NCBI GenBank assembly: GCA_021234535.1
Contig: CM037836.1
Coordinates: 22,744,769-22,808,768 of the forward strand
Direction: 5' to 3'
DNA: 64,000 nucleotides
Source: Stichopus chloronotus
Lineage: Eukaryota; Echinodermata; Holothuroidea; Aspidochirotida; Stichopodidae
This document shows positions 13,501 through 24,350 of this stretch, piece after piece. Below the pieces are notes generated by a model, which saw nothing but the letters and a program-made list of their open reading frames with translations, was not told the DNA's origin and made no database searches. Every line of letters starts with the position of its first letter. Within the stretch, counting starts at the first letter, position 1. A program made the position numbers and the translations under genes.

Positions 13501-14780
13501 GACAGTATGGTATGTTTGTTAAGAGACGGTTATGTGTCGTATAAGTATGCTAAACGAAACACAATCTCTTGCCATTGATTATACGTGCCTCGATTTGTAA
13601 CCCGTGAAGGTAACAACAAATGAGAAAGAAACATCGCAAATCTCCGCGACTCCAAAGGCTAAATTCAATGAAGAATCTACCTCTAAAAATCGATGAGCAC
13701 GGATCCTCTCGAATCACTTACGAATAATAATTTCTCGTCTTTTGAATTTCTTTCGTTTTTCTTCACCCCGAATATATCTTGCTTAACTAGCCGACGGTAC
13801 GCAAAGTAGCAAATTTTGGTCACGGCTTCCGCGTAAAATTTCGATTGCGGGTAAGGTTTGTAGTAATTCGATAGGCAAGGATCGAACATGACACGAAAAT
13901 ACGAAAGAGAAAAAAGAAAAGAAAAAGAAATTAGGCATCAAAATGTTAAGGTGAGATTGAATCGAAGTCAACGGAAATATAACCCCTGTGGCAACAATAG
14001 GTAGATACGGACCTTCAGGCACTCCCGTATAAGTCTCTAAAACAGAAGGATGAGAACGATAAGTCCAGGAGCCAATCTGTTTGTTTCTTTTCAGAAATGG
14101 ATAAGAAAGGACAACATACTAACGCAACGTCTGCATCTATATCTTAATCGATTTCAAGTTCGTTTCTCCCTTTGGGACCATGACATAACAAAAGAAAAAC
14201 AATGTATCATTCTGATACATAGTAAAATAAACTACTTTAAAGACTTAAAATATATATTTAAAACTACCCGAAATAAAGTTTTTATCAGATAAAAGCCATT
14301 ATATGCATTCCAAAATAGTATCACATTGAAAATTGTACAGAAACTGTCATTTGTGTCAGTATTTTGTCAATGATTCGGTCAGACAAATGAAAAAAGAGAA
14401 AAAGTACTTATTATTGGCTTCATTCCATAGATTTATAATCTATTATTTTAGTTACCAAACAGGAATGTTATATACTATAAATTACTTTGTTATGGGCGAT
14501 GTATTGGTACTGGCATGGAGACTGGACAAAATATGTGCAGGAGGCTCGACAAAGTGAGTTACATGTCAAAAATTACAAGCCACCATTGACGACCAAAGAT
14601 TAGTTTTAGTCAATTGCAGATAGTATTGCACTTTGTCCGCAGTGTGAGACTTAGATTTCCACATTGAACGTAGGCTAACAAGAAACATATTTCAGTTACT
14701 TTTAACCTTGGTTGCATTCTACAGCTTGACAGAAAATGAGAACCATGAGAACCTACCTCGCGGAACGTTTGGCAAAGTGA
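7590..14780. other. Gene-poor stretch
   Basis: No supported gene is seen. The longest frame (7841-8356, plus, 171 codons) is hydrophobic and unrecognisable, and it overlaps another open frame. The stretch holds a 13-base G run (8487-8499), a pyrimidine-rich tract (8770-8935), (CA)-rich sequence near 10130-10165, a G run at about 12120 and a C run at about 13040. Two short perfect hairpins occur, GATGTCGG/CCGACATC near 9768-9791 and CGTACAC/GTGTACG near 12576-12592; neither has a recognisable role. Confidence 0.55.
8770..8935 (+). repeat. Pyrimidine-rich (CT) tract
   Basis: About 165 bases in which C and T strongly dominate the plus strand (repeated CTCTTTCC, CCTCTCT and TTTCTCTA motifs). It is simple-sequence DNA of the kind common in animal introns. 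No acceptor followed by a coding frame was found at its 3' edge. Confidence 0.6.
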
Positions 14781-14792
14781 TCGATAGAGCGA

Positions 14793-14841
14793 TGACGTCA
14801 CAACAACATCACAAGGTCGAGTGAAATGACTAGTGACGTCA
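14793..14841. promoter_or_regulatory. Two perfect CRE palindromes
   Basis: The octamer TGACGTCA occurs at 14793-14800 and again at 14834-14841, 41 bp apart. This is the full cAMP-response element bound by CREB/ATF bZIP dimers. No TATA box or clear first exon is identified next to it, although a minus-strand frame (14610-14873) overlaps both copies and contains a plausible donor (GAG then GTAGGT). A further single copy lies near 27672. Regulatory function is an inference from the motif alone. Confidence 0.25.
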
Positions 14842-16300
14842 TTCAAAGTATGTGCACGCAAGACAGTTTGCAATGGGTGATGTGCCTCTACATACTTGAG
14901 AGGCGGAAAAAGTGAATTTTCACCCCCTTTGAAAGGCTGGAGAAAGTTTAGAAGAAGGACGAAGTTGAATCCTAGAAAAGTAATTTATAATCATGATCCA
15001 TCTATAGTGGTTCCAGTGTCTGACCTAAAGATTATCGGTCAAGAAAAACAAAACAAACTGTGAAAAAGAGGGGGGATTCATATGTCAATAGTTTAGGGCT
15101 ATATTTTGTCACATGTGTATTCTTCATATCGAACGAATTTCAAATGTCGATATCAGGATCTGAACGTGTATCCCTGTTTTGTCAAGTTTCAATTATCTTT
15201 ATGGTCCGTCTTCGTCGTGGAGGGAAACTTCAAACCTTAGAGGTTATTTCCCAGTGGAAATTTTCTCCAAGAAACGATAGAGGTAGCATGCCAAGACTAC
15301 TCCCGGCATCGTATGATACTTTTTTTCAGGGATATCGGAAAACTGAGAAAGAACCCATTTTGTTGGCAAGATGCCACAATATCATTACGCTACACGACAT
15401 ACTTATTCAGAAATATGAGGAGTGTCGAGATCCTTTTTTTTTTTTTTACAATAATTGCCACTGTGCATTATATAAACGTCGGTGTACCATAGTTGACATC
15501 AGGCCTGCACCCGCCCATTGTTTCCCCCATCACAAACTTGCTCCCCGACTCTACCAACTACATTTGGAATGAAAACTTTTTCTAGGAATAGTAATTAACC
15601 ATTTTTGTCCCCAAAAGAAAGACCCAGATCACTTTTGTATTGATCAATAAAGAAAGAATTTTGCCAAAGCAAGGACCAAGTTGTCCGACGGTTTAAATGT
15701 TTCCCATTGCCATCTGACCGTACGCAACATAGCCGCATCCTCGTCAAGTTTTAATTCCATCTGAAACTAGCTATCGAGCTTTACATGCCGATCAACCGGA
15801 AGGACAGGGGCAAAAGAATCAGATTTTTTGTTGTTGTTGTATTACTGTAGGAAGTGTCCATTTGAGAATGGGTGTGCCACATTTCGTAACAGAGGACAAG
15901 GCAGCTCTAAGCTGTATATCACCTCTTTACTTATGATTAAAAGTGAAGTTTACAGCTGCTGTTAATATAAGCTTCACCCTATACATGGACGGAGAAGTAA
16001 ATGGATCTGTCATGGATCGTCATCTGGGATGGCGATGATTATCAATTTCTAACTTGGTTCATTAACAAAAATCATTCACCCGCCAAAGGGTATACACGTG
16101 ACTTTTTTGTAAAACTGGGGCAAAAAAGGCCGATGGCTACTATCATCTACGAAGCGTAGAGTCAATAAACCCAAACAGTATATATATTATGTATTTGCTG
16201 ACCTTGCAATACTTTTCTTTTTTTTTAATCTTTTTTTCTTTGCTAGTCGTAACGATTTTTAATTCCATCAGAGTTGACGGGAAAAGTCTACGATAATAGA
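14842..16300. other. Unassigned stretch
   Basis: No gene is supported. A 170-codon plus-strand frame (15060-15572) contains a phenylalanine run encoded by a poly-T tract and has no recognisable domain, so I treat it as chance. Short poly-T and poly-A tracts are the only other features. Confidence 0.5.
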
Positions 16301-16307
16301 TTCTGAC

Positions 16308-16363
16308 CTTTTTAAAGTCTCCATCGGTCCAGTCAGCAAAACTCGTCACGGCAATTAAGAAAC
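16308..16363 (-). CDS. Possible internal exon (unknown gene)
   Basis: On the minus strand the segment follows CTGTTAG and precedes GTCAGA. It stays open in one frame that reads FLIAVTSFADWTDGDFKK, a mixed hydrophobic and acidic peptide with a coding-like look. Its start phase (two bases completing a codon) matches the end phase of the upstream candidate exon at 16830-16962, which would place a glycine at the junction. Weak points: the base run before the acceptor is A-rich rather than pyrimidine-rich, and the donor is not strong. A longer version using the TTTTATTGCTAG acceptor upstream is also open but has a different phase. Confidence 0.2.
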
Positions 16364-16829
16364 CTAACAGTCGGTTTTTTTTTTTCATTTCACTAGCAAT
16401 AAAAGCACTTACGATATTGCTAAAGAATATCGTCGACTGTTTCTAAACGGCAAAACTAACCACATAAATTTTAACGAAATTGTAATGGTGGTGGAGGGGA
16501 GGGGGACACATTCTTCAACTGCTTTCAAATCCAGTCTTTCTGATGTTTATCTTTCCTTACTTCGTCACGCGATCGGGTTATATTTTGATTTCGTTCATTA
16601 AATGGAGGGAAACGCCCGTTCGGAGCTATAATGCATACGAATATGCAAAAAGTGAAATTCCTTCTCGTTCTTGTAACTTGCATACTTCCCATTCTCCCTC
16701 CAAAACAGTGCTCCCACCTGTAAGTTTATGGTTCCGTCCAGGATAGATGAATACAAATTGGACAGATGTCTCAGAAATGAATCGATCGTAATCAAACTTG
16801 ACGGTCAAATATAACAAAAACTAGCGTAC

Positions 16830-16962
16830 CGTAGGTGAGTTGCGGTGTCTTTGGTGGAGAGGGTTTTGCTGTTCTCCTTCGTCTCATTATCTCGGCCAGA
16901 TCTTCAAGTTGATCTGTTCGTGACGACGTTACACGGTCAAGTAATGAAACGGATCGATACAT
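16830..16962 (-). CDS. Possible first coding exon (unknown gene)
   Basis: An ATG at 16960-16962 opens a 44-codon minus-strand frame that ends at the candidate donor ACG|GTACGC. The product starts MYRSVSLLDR and contains DQLEDLAEIMRRRR followed by a proline-rich KPSPPKTPQ segment, like a basic, flexible N-terminal region. Upstream on the same strand is a (TG)n-rich stretch with CpG-bearing sequence. The region has more CpG than its surroundings. No family is recognised. The donor has G at +5 but is otherwise weak, and the frame could be fortuitous. Confidence 0.25.
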
Positions 16963-17009
16963 CACACACAAACACAAAAACACACACACGTACGCACGCG
17001 AACCCACGG

Positions 17010-18085
17010 CATTTCTAACTATGACGTTAGGACCACTTAAACGTTACGAGTGATTCACAATTCTGTCAGATGAAGATGAGTTTCGCAACAGGACCGTCGA
17101 CAGGAGAAATCAAGTGACGAAAACAGCATGGGTCCTGGTCAGATGGTGCAGTCACAATATTTACTACACTGTGAAACTGGTTGAAGCAAACTTTTACTCA
17201 GCTTGGTTACGTATGCCTCTTATTAGACTGCAGGGTAGAAAATTACCCAACGTAATGAAAAAATTACCTCTCCGGTGGGACGCTTCCCAACAAAATGGGT
17301 ACATTTTAACCAACTTGGATATTTTTTCCCCAACAGTTTAGTATGGAGGCATGATGCGGACCCAAGGAGTCAAACTGTGTACATCTACAGAAAAACACTT
17401 TAAACGAATCCACTTAATTTCCAGCAGAAACACTTGATCCAGACAAGAACTCTTTTATCCTGTATATTGCCACAGGCATTACCAGTAGATGTTTTTCTTA
17501 GATTTTCTTGCTCTCGCGCCTTCCCCTAAGATTGCCATTTGTGGAACGTGTGTACTTCTGTTGCCCAGAACGGTCTCCACATGCAGTATTACAATTGATA
17601 AGACTCCACCAAGACAGTCTGCAGTTTTGCATGATTGCCTCCGGTTAATTCTGCCAAATACATGAATTCATTAAAACCGTCATTCAAACAGAGATTTTGA
17701 TATTATCGGTTTGCAAATTTGTGACTGATTCATCGCATTGTCTTTCTACGTGCTACGGTTTTACTGGGTTGATTCGTTCGTAGTGATTTTGTTTTTCCTT
17801 TTCTCAAAATGACCACTTTTTTTTCATCTTCGTTTTGTGCTTTTCGCAAGTGGAACGATCGAATGTTCATGAAGTAGAGATCTCTCAGACACCGTTTTTT
17901 TTTATCTCATCCGTGTACATGTAATGTACGGAATGGTTGCCTTGGAATGCTAGAATGTATTATGGCTCTTTCAGTTGCCATAGCAATATTTGCCATGGTA
18001 ACATTATGTATGGTTGATATATGAGACATGGAAGTCCAACTGGTATGGTACTTAAGGTAACCTGGAACCCCCGTTAGGGTAGAGG
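17010..18085. other. Unassigned stretch
   Basis: Only short open frames occur here, with no splice support, plus a few poly-T tracts (for example near 17817 and 17895). Nothing is recognised. Confidence 0.5.
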
Positions 18086-18089
18086 CCAA

Positions 18090-18640
18090 AATGTATGAAG
18101 ATGTGTGTGCGTGTGTCTGCGTGTGTGTGTGGGTCTGTGTGTGCAAAAGAAAATGTCAATTTCAAAAGTTTGCGTCCGCAATTCCTCCTAGACCACCATG
18201 CCAATGAAGGTCGAAGTTGGGAGATAGGTGACCCATGGTCTGAAGTTGTGTCTCCCGTCAAAATTAAGGTCAAATGTCAAATTTTAGAGGTCAAAGGTCA
18301 AATAAGTGAAAACTGTATTTTTGCTGTATTTCTTAATCCAAAATGGCTATGTGCATAGGGCCTTTAAATATATGACCGGTATACAAGATTTTACCAAAAA
18401 TTTATGTTTGTATGTGTTTTGAGATCAAAGGTCAAGTTCAGCGGGCAAAGGTCCAATTTGACACCGAAAAGGTTGCGTCTGCAACCCTTCCTGTAGTCAA
18501 AAGCCGATGAGGGTCAATGTTGGTAGATAGGTCACCCATGGTATGAAGCTGTGTCTCAGGTCAAAATTTAAGGTCAGAGGTAAAAGGAGAGAGGTCAAAG
18601 GTCAAATTAGTGAAAATCTTAATTTTGCTGCATTTGGTGA
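18090..18640 (+). repeat. 302-bp repeat, two diverged copies, each with a DR1 core
   Basis: Two direct copies align over at least 165 bases with a 302-303-bp offset (about 18167-18332 and 18469-18635). They share TGCGTCYGCAA, GATAGGTSACCCATGGT, the run of GGTCAAA motifs and TTTTGCTGYATTT. Each copy ends with an exact AGGTCAAAGGTCA (18288-18300 and 18592-18604), a perfect direct repeat of AGGTCA with one-base spacing. A (GT)n tract (about 18105-18145) sits in the first copy. AGGTCA-like half sites are frequent throughout (for example 18266 and 18423). It is a diverged low-copy repeat; no open frame is conserved between the copies. Confidence 0.75.
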
Positions 18641-18644
18641 CTAC

Positions 18645-21020
18645 TACATTCACACAATACTTCTTGCTCGTTCCTTACACATCCATGGCCACGTGTGCTG
18701 TGCCTAGCTACGTGTACCTATGTTCTGTGTATAATGTAAAGCGCTGGGTGTTCAGTCAAACTCTCTATCGATTATAATACATACATGCAAACGTGCGAAT
18801 AATTATGGACAACGATAGGGGTTAGATGCAACTCCGTGGATTGCCATCTTGGTTTTTCTTCTTTCTTTTTTTTCTGTAGGTGAGACTCAATCGTGTTTGA
18901 AGGATCATCACCAATAATCTCAAATCGATGGACAAATGCATTTCCGATTAACAACAGATGCACGGTGGACGACTAGTCTTGTACCAGTCATAGTATACGT
19001 GATAGTACATTGGGGAAGCAACTTCGTGAGTGGCACTTTGAGTGTCTGTGTGAATTCTTTGGTTTTGCGTTTGACATCGTAAACTCCATTGTCGAGTTAT
19101 GGAGCGCATTACTTCTCAGCGTCTTCTACGAACACAAGGGCGATGCACACAGACTGGAAAATACACTTACAGGAAGCGGCTGTAGAGACATTGGCATGTA
19201 ACTCCCACGTTCCCCCAGGATATGGTGGCTGGTGGAAGACCATAAAGCTTGCATCAACTTTTTTTTTTCCAAAAGCAGTGGAACGGCACATCTGTGGATC
19301 GATTACTTTTTTTTCAATTCCTGTTAGACACAAACTTATTGTACCTTAACTTCTCACATGAGGTACGGTCACGAAAGAATCCTCTAGATTTCTTCCAGAA
19401 ATCTATGTGCCGTAGCGTGTCAAGCAACAATGGCCGCTCCACTGCAGCCCCTACATGAAAAAGTTATTAATGAAGATGAATTACTTGAAAGAACCTGCAT
19501 TGCAAGAATTTCAGTTATGCAAGAGTCCTCAGATGGAGAGTGATGCGTTCAATTCAGAAAACAAAATCACCTTGTTAATTCCAATAAGGTCACCAAAAAG
19601 GAATGTATGAGGGCGTGGCTGACTTATTTCAGGGATAATACACTGCAATGTGTTGAAAGCAGGGCCAGTTACAGTAAGCACATGAAGAGCATGCATACAT
19701 GATGAGCGATTAAAACCCGATTCTCCTTTACAGATTGCACATCCAGCTCAATAATCCCAGAGCGACCAGATAAAACGAACCTTCCAATGCCCAAATGAAC
19801 CGGGCCCTACCGACTTGTGTTTTTGTATAAACAAAATAAAATCCTGCCATGATGAGCCCCAAAAAGGACAAAACCTTCCATGAAGTGTATTTTTTTCTGC
19901 TGTGATGTAGCCCGCTGTTTCGAAGTTAGATTGCCTCTTATTTTATGTCTTCAATCAACTTTGACCAGCTACAAAGTCTTAAATAAAGAAAGTAATGATC
20001 TCCAATGGGACAGTTTTATGCATCACAATTTATCAAAGCTTAACCAAGGTCTCGTAATTATAAACGCAAATTACCGCGATTGACTGATGATTCGGCGGTT
20101 TTACTTCAAACGTTCCTCTATCCGACATTTGTCGTTATTTATGATACAAATATTCTTTACAAAGTGACAAATCAGAGTCTGAAATTTGGACATGTCCAAT
20201 GGCTGATGTAGGCTTACCAATCATTTTTCAGCAATATATTTAGATGAAACATAGATTTAATTCGGATATAAGTTAGTCAATTATTTCCCTGTCAGTGCTT
20301 GCATCGTTTAAAGCTACTTTTATCTGGCCCACTCAAAATTGACAAAGTTGAAGTCGGATATTTTTTTTTATTAGTAAATTGTGTATTTGACTTTGTTTTA
20401 CTTTTTGTCCTTGTTTTCAAACAGGTACCATTTCATTATGCGAACGCGGTAAACGTCCGAATACATTAAACTTGGAGAAGGCATAGTTTAGAGTAAGCAA
20501 ATGGCTTGTCTATCTGAAACTCGCAGTGGAACAGTCTTCGTTTGGTTCCGTCCCCCGAGATTAGGCGGCCTCCAATCTTTCGACCTGTTCCGTGAATTAA
20601 GCCGAGGCCTATTAGAAGGTAATGGGATTCATCAGGAAATGTTTCAAAATAGATCGATAAGGTTTGTTTTTGTATCGAGTTACCTGTAGGCCCAAAACCA
20701 CTCAACGGACCCGACTTAAAGAAACACAGAAAATGAAAAACATCGGAGGCAACGGCAGCTGGCCACAGTGTAAAACAATGACGAAAACACTAACATAACA
20801 AACCAAAGTGAGTCCATATCTCACAGTTGAAGGTTCATTGTCTTTCTCTCCCCACAAGTGGAAGTGTTGGCTTACTTTATGGAGTGCAAGTTTAGTGACC
20901 TCTGCGCCATTTCCTCAGTAGAAAAAAAAAAACAGATTTCTACGATTGCTATATTGGTTGGTCCATGCTGCATGGTCCTACCAGGCTGCTTAAAATTTCA
21001 CTTGTAACTCTTTATAAGAC
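18645..21020. other. Unassigned stretch
   Basis: Several open frames of 60-90 codons occur on both strands around 19.0-19.5 kb and 20.5-20.7 kb, where base composition is more balanced. None has a recognisable domain or clear flanking splice sites. Poly-T and poly-A tracts lie near 19259 and 20925. Nothing else is supported. Confidence 0.45.
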
Positions 21021-21023
21021 TTG

Positions 21024-21892
21024 CAGTACTGAAGTACGTGCTGTTACTCGAGTACACTTTTCTGCACTTGTACTCATGGCGTTGTACTTGTAAACTCGTG
21101 ATCGGTAAACTCTAAAGTTAGGTACTTGAACTCTGGGCTTTGCAGACGTACTGGTACTCATACTCCAGAGCAATTCATACTCATACTTGACACTTTGTAA
21201 TCATGCTCAGGGTTTACCATTCCTACGTTTTTGACGTGCATGTTGTTTTGTAACTATTAATCGCCGTTGTGTGGTAATTAATTTGAAATATTAGGAAATA
21301 GAACCAACTTTTCATCTTTTTGCTTGGCTGGTTATATGCAAGAAATTTTACTGACCCCAATACGGGATGTGGAGTGTTGTATATTAGCTATCTATTGCTT
21401 TCTAGGTTTGTTTTTCTGTACAAAGTACCATTTTGCTAAAATACATTACATGGTCCTGTCGTGCAAACAGAGAAACACTTTGTCCTTCAGTTGGAATTGT
21501 GTTTAACATTTATTGACAGTCTCATCACACCGGAATTAATGCACTGCTGTGTTTTCATGGAAATTAAGGAGAAGTAATTGACTGAACTTGTTGCAACCAT
21601 GCTCTCCTACCAAAAATCAATGCATTGAGAGAAAGGATATGGTCATCTTGTTATGCAAATTCTCATACGAGTACTCATTAGAATGTAGTCCAACTCATGG
21701 GCTTGTACGGGTTCTCGCATTCATGAAATTTGTACTTGTAGTCTTACTCATGAGACTGTACTAGTACTCATTCTCATGAGATTTGAACACTATAGGTACT
21801 CGTAATCGTAACCAACAACTCGTACTGGAACATGCACTCAGGACATTGCATTCGTACTCCTACTCGAGGTTTCGTACTCACACTACAAGTCT
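21024..21892. repeat. Degenerate GTACTC/CATGAG repeat tract, split in two
   Basis: Two blocks (about 21024-21200 and 21655-21892) are saturated with variants of GTACTC, GTACTTG, TACTCATG and CTCGAGTAC, read on either strand. About 455 bp between them lack the motif, as if unrelated sequence had inserted or the middle had eroded. A short outlying patch of the same motif is at 44981-45020. Such palindromic penta- and hexamer tracts are degenerate satellites; no gene lies inside. Confidence 0.65.
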
Positions 21893-21899
21893 GCTATCT

Positions 21900-23790
21900 A
21901 GTCATAAAGTAAATTGAATTTAATGAAGAACTGATGCATGTTGTCCACGTTTACGACGAAACTATTTCTCAATGCAAGGAAGAAAAAAATACCCTTTCAA
22001 CATTACAATAAATACAATACTACTAATAATTTTCTGCACAGTACCAAATGTCTTTACGGGCACGGTGTATCTCACTCAGAACGAAGGCAAACGTAGAAAC
22101 AAAATCTTCAATAACATAATTAACTATTCGTATCTTTGGCATTTTACGAAGGACAAGAGAGCTCCAACTTATCGGCTAACGTGATTAATGATTTCGAATT
22201 ATGATTCCAGACATCCACTCTCCCTTCCTTTTGGTCTTCAAACTTGACAGATATTCATGTTAGGGGAAGTGGTACAAATATGTCGTTTTAGTTCATAACA
22301 GTACATCTGTCTTGGGTATTTTAATAAACTTTGTTGAATTGGGGGACGCTCAGAACGTGGAGAGCCGGCTGTGCGTCATAAATGAAATTGTCATTTTAAA
22401 ATACTGTTCGCTGGGGCACAGGCCATATTATATTATCTAACTTAATATATTGTATTATTTAATAAATATTGTAACGTTAAAACTGATACAAAGAAAAGAG
22501 AAATGTCAGCTCAGTAAACTGGACTCCAAACTTTTCCTACAATTCCTCTTCAAGGTGATTCATGCCAGTCACGTGATCAATGGATGTAAATGGCGAAAAG
22601 ATTACCACGAGGGACGTAAATTACTTCTTCCTTACGGTCTGGTTTGGTATTGCACTTGAGAATGGGAAATGTACCTCACAATTGAGGCACGCAACTTTGG
22701 CTCGGTCTCCATATTTAACAGCCTCACACTTTGTATTTTAAGCCCAGCGTCTCATAGATGCAATCACCTCCCAACTTTCTACCACAGTGACAAAGTGACA
22801 AGTTAGCAGATTATGTCTCTTTAAAGGAATTTGTGAGCCAGATGATATGGTCTCCTAAAATATTGACTGTAAATAAAGTGCATTACTTTCTGACAGATCC
22901 CTTGTAACCAATGTCGCCATTATGGCAGAGCATGAATTGTATAGGTCCATTTAAGGTATGATGAATGCACTCTGCAACCAAGCAAGCAATGGAGCAGAAA
23001 CATTCGAGACACGTTTATCACGAAAATTGAGGAATTGCATGTCATCTTTTCCTGCCTTTAATGTAAAAGGTATTCACAAAAAAAAAAAAAAAATGAAGAA
23101 AGGAAGGAAATTAATATTCTTAAGAACAAAATTACACGGTGATTAACTTCGTTGAGGCTTTTACCAAGCAGACTTTAGTATATACAAACTTTCCTGTCTG
23201 TACGGAATAAAGGAAGGACCATTATAAAAGTTACGATAAAAGCATTCCTTCTGAAACACTTCTTCACCATTTTAAAGTGACATTACATAAATTCAAACAG
23301 TTAAATCCGACTTTCTTGCACAACTCATGCACTTAAGGGAATTATTCTTGTAGTCCTTGTCAACCGGAGGAAAGGGAGAATTACGGTTCCGAGAGAAGAG
23401 TATGAAAATGCTCCAAAATCGGAATGTAAAGGTAAATTGTTGAAACAAAAACAAAACAAAACAGGAATCACTCTGAGCTTCACTATAGATGTGCGAAAAA
23501 GAAGAAGGTAATCTTTGTTCTATGGAAATGCATGGGTTTGCAAATTCCATTTCAACTTTAGAGGAACATCACTGCTTTGCTCTTGTCTATCGTCTGTAAC
23601 TTATCATACGGTTTCAAATGGTTTTAGCGACGCATGTCGCAACATATTTTGTCCTTCTGTCTAGGTTTTACTGTGTTGTGAAGGCCTACATTATCTCGTC
23701 CCTTTACGTAGTATACATGTGAGGAGATATTTTACTTACTTTAGCGGTTGAAGTCGCCACTTGACACTTAAATGGAAGCTCACCTTACAC
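21900..23790. other. Unassigned stretch
   Basis: AT-rich DNA with open frames below 90 codons and a 15-base A run at about 23078. At 22822 the sequence TTAAAGGAA fits the T2-type MITE end motif, but I found no matching inverted end, so I do not call an element. Confidence 0.5.
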
Positions 23791-23807
23791 CCCTTGTAGC
23801 ATTCAAC

Positions 23808-24350
23808 CAAAACTTGGTGGGTCAGTAGCTCTTATATACGAGTATCTCATTGTATACAAGCAACATGGATCGGGATTACCCACTGGGGTTACGCAGGTGC
23901 GAAGGGGTGTCCAAATGTGTATGTGTACAACAGAACTTGTGTCATAATCTTCTCCTTGATGGTAAGTTGGATGAACCTCAAACTTGGGCATTATCTCAAT
24001 GTGTGAATACCCTAGAGTGGTACAACTACCATATACTGAAAGTAGACAATACCAGATTTCATTAAAAAATATTGAAGACATCATCAGGTCAAGGGTCACG
24101 TGATTAAAGTTCATATCGGCAAAGTATTCTACAAAATGATGTCATAGGTCAAAGGTCATGAAAACAAAAAAAACATTTTTTTTAGCATTTTCTCTATGTG
24201 TGAATATCCTATGAGTTGTAAAATTACCATAGGCTATATAGACAGTAGAGGATACCAGAATTTTATAAAAATAGGTGGTTTTCAAACTTGGTGGGTGGGT
24301 GCCTGGGTGTGAGATGTAGTGTCCACCCGACTGATGTCACAGGTCACGGG
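23808..24350 (+). repeat. 197-bp repeat, two copies, with DR1 cores
   Basis: CATTATCTCAATGTGTGAAT at 23989 recurs as CATTTTCTCTATGTGTGAAT at 24186, and similarity continues through the ACCATA, AGTAGA and GATACCAGA blocks. Further outside, ACTTGGTGGGT occurs at both edges (about 23813 and 24286). Between and inside the copies lie AGGTCAAGGGTCA (24086-24098) and an exact AGGTCAAAGGTCA (24146-24158). Overlapping open frames exist on both strands but are not conserved between the copies. Confidence 0.65.

Noticed and set aside
13722..13889. 56-codon minus-strand ATG exon ending at a GTAAGTGA donor in phase 0
   Set aside because: Two frames are equally open and protein-like over the same bases, and there is no promoter or partner exon.
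15060..15572. 170-codon plus-strand open frame
   Set aside because: Contains a phenylalanine run made by poly-T and no recognisable motif; best explained by chance.
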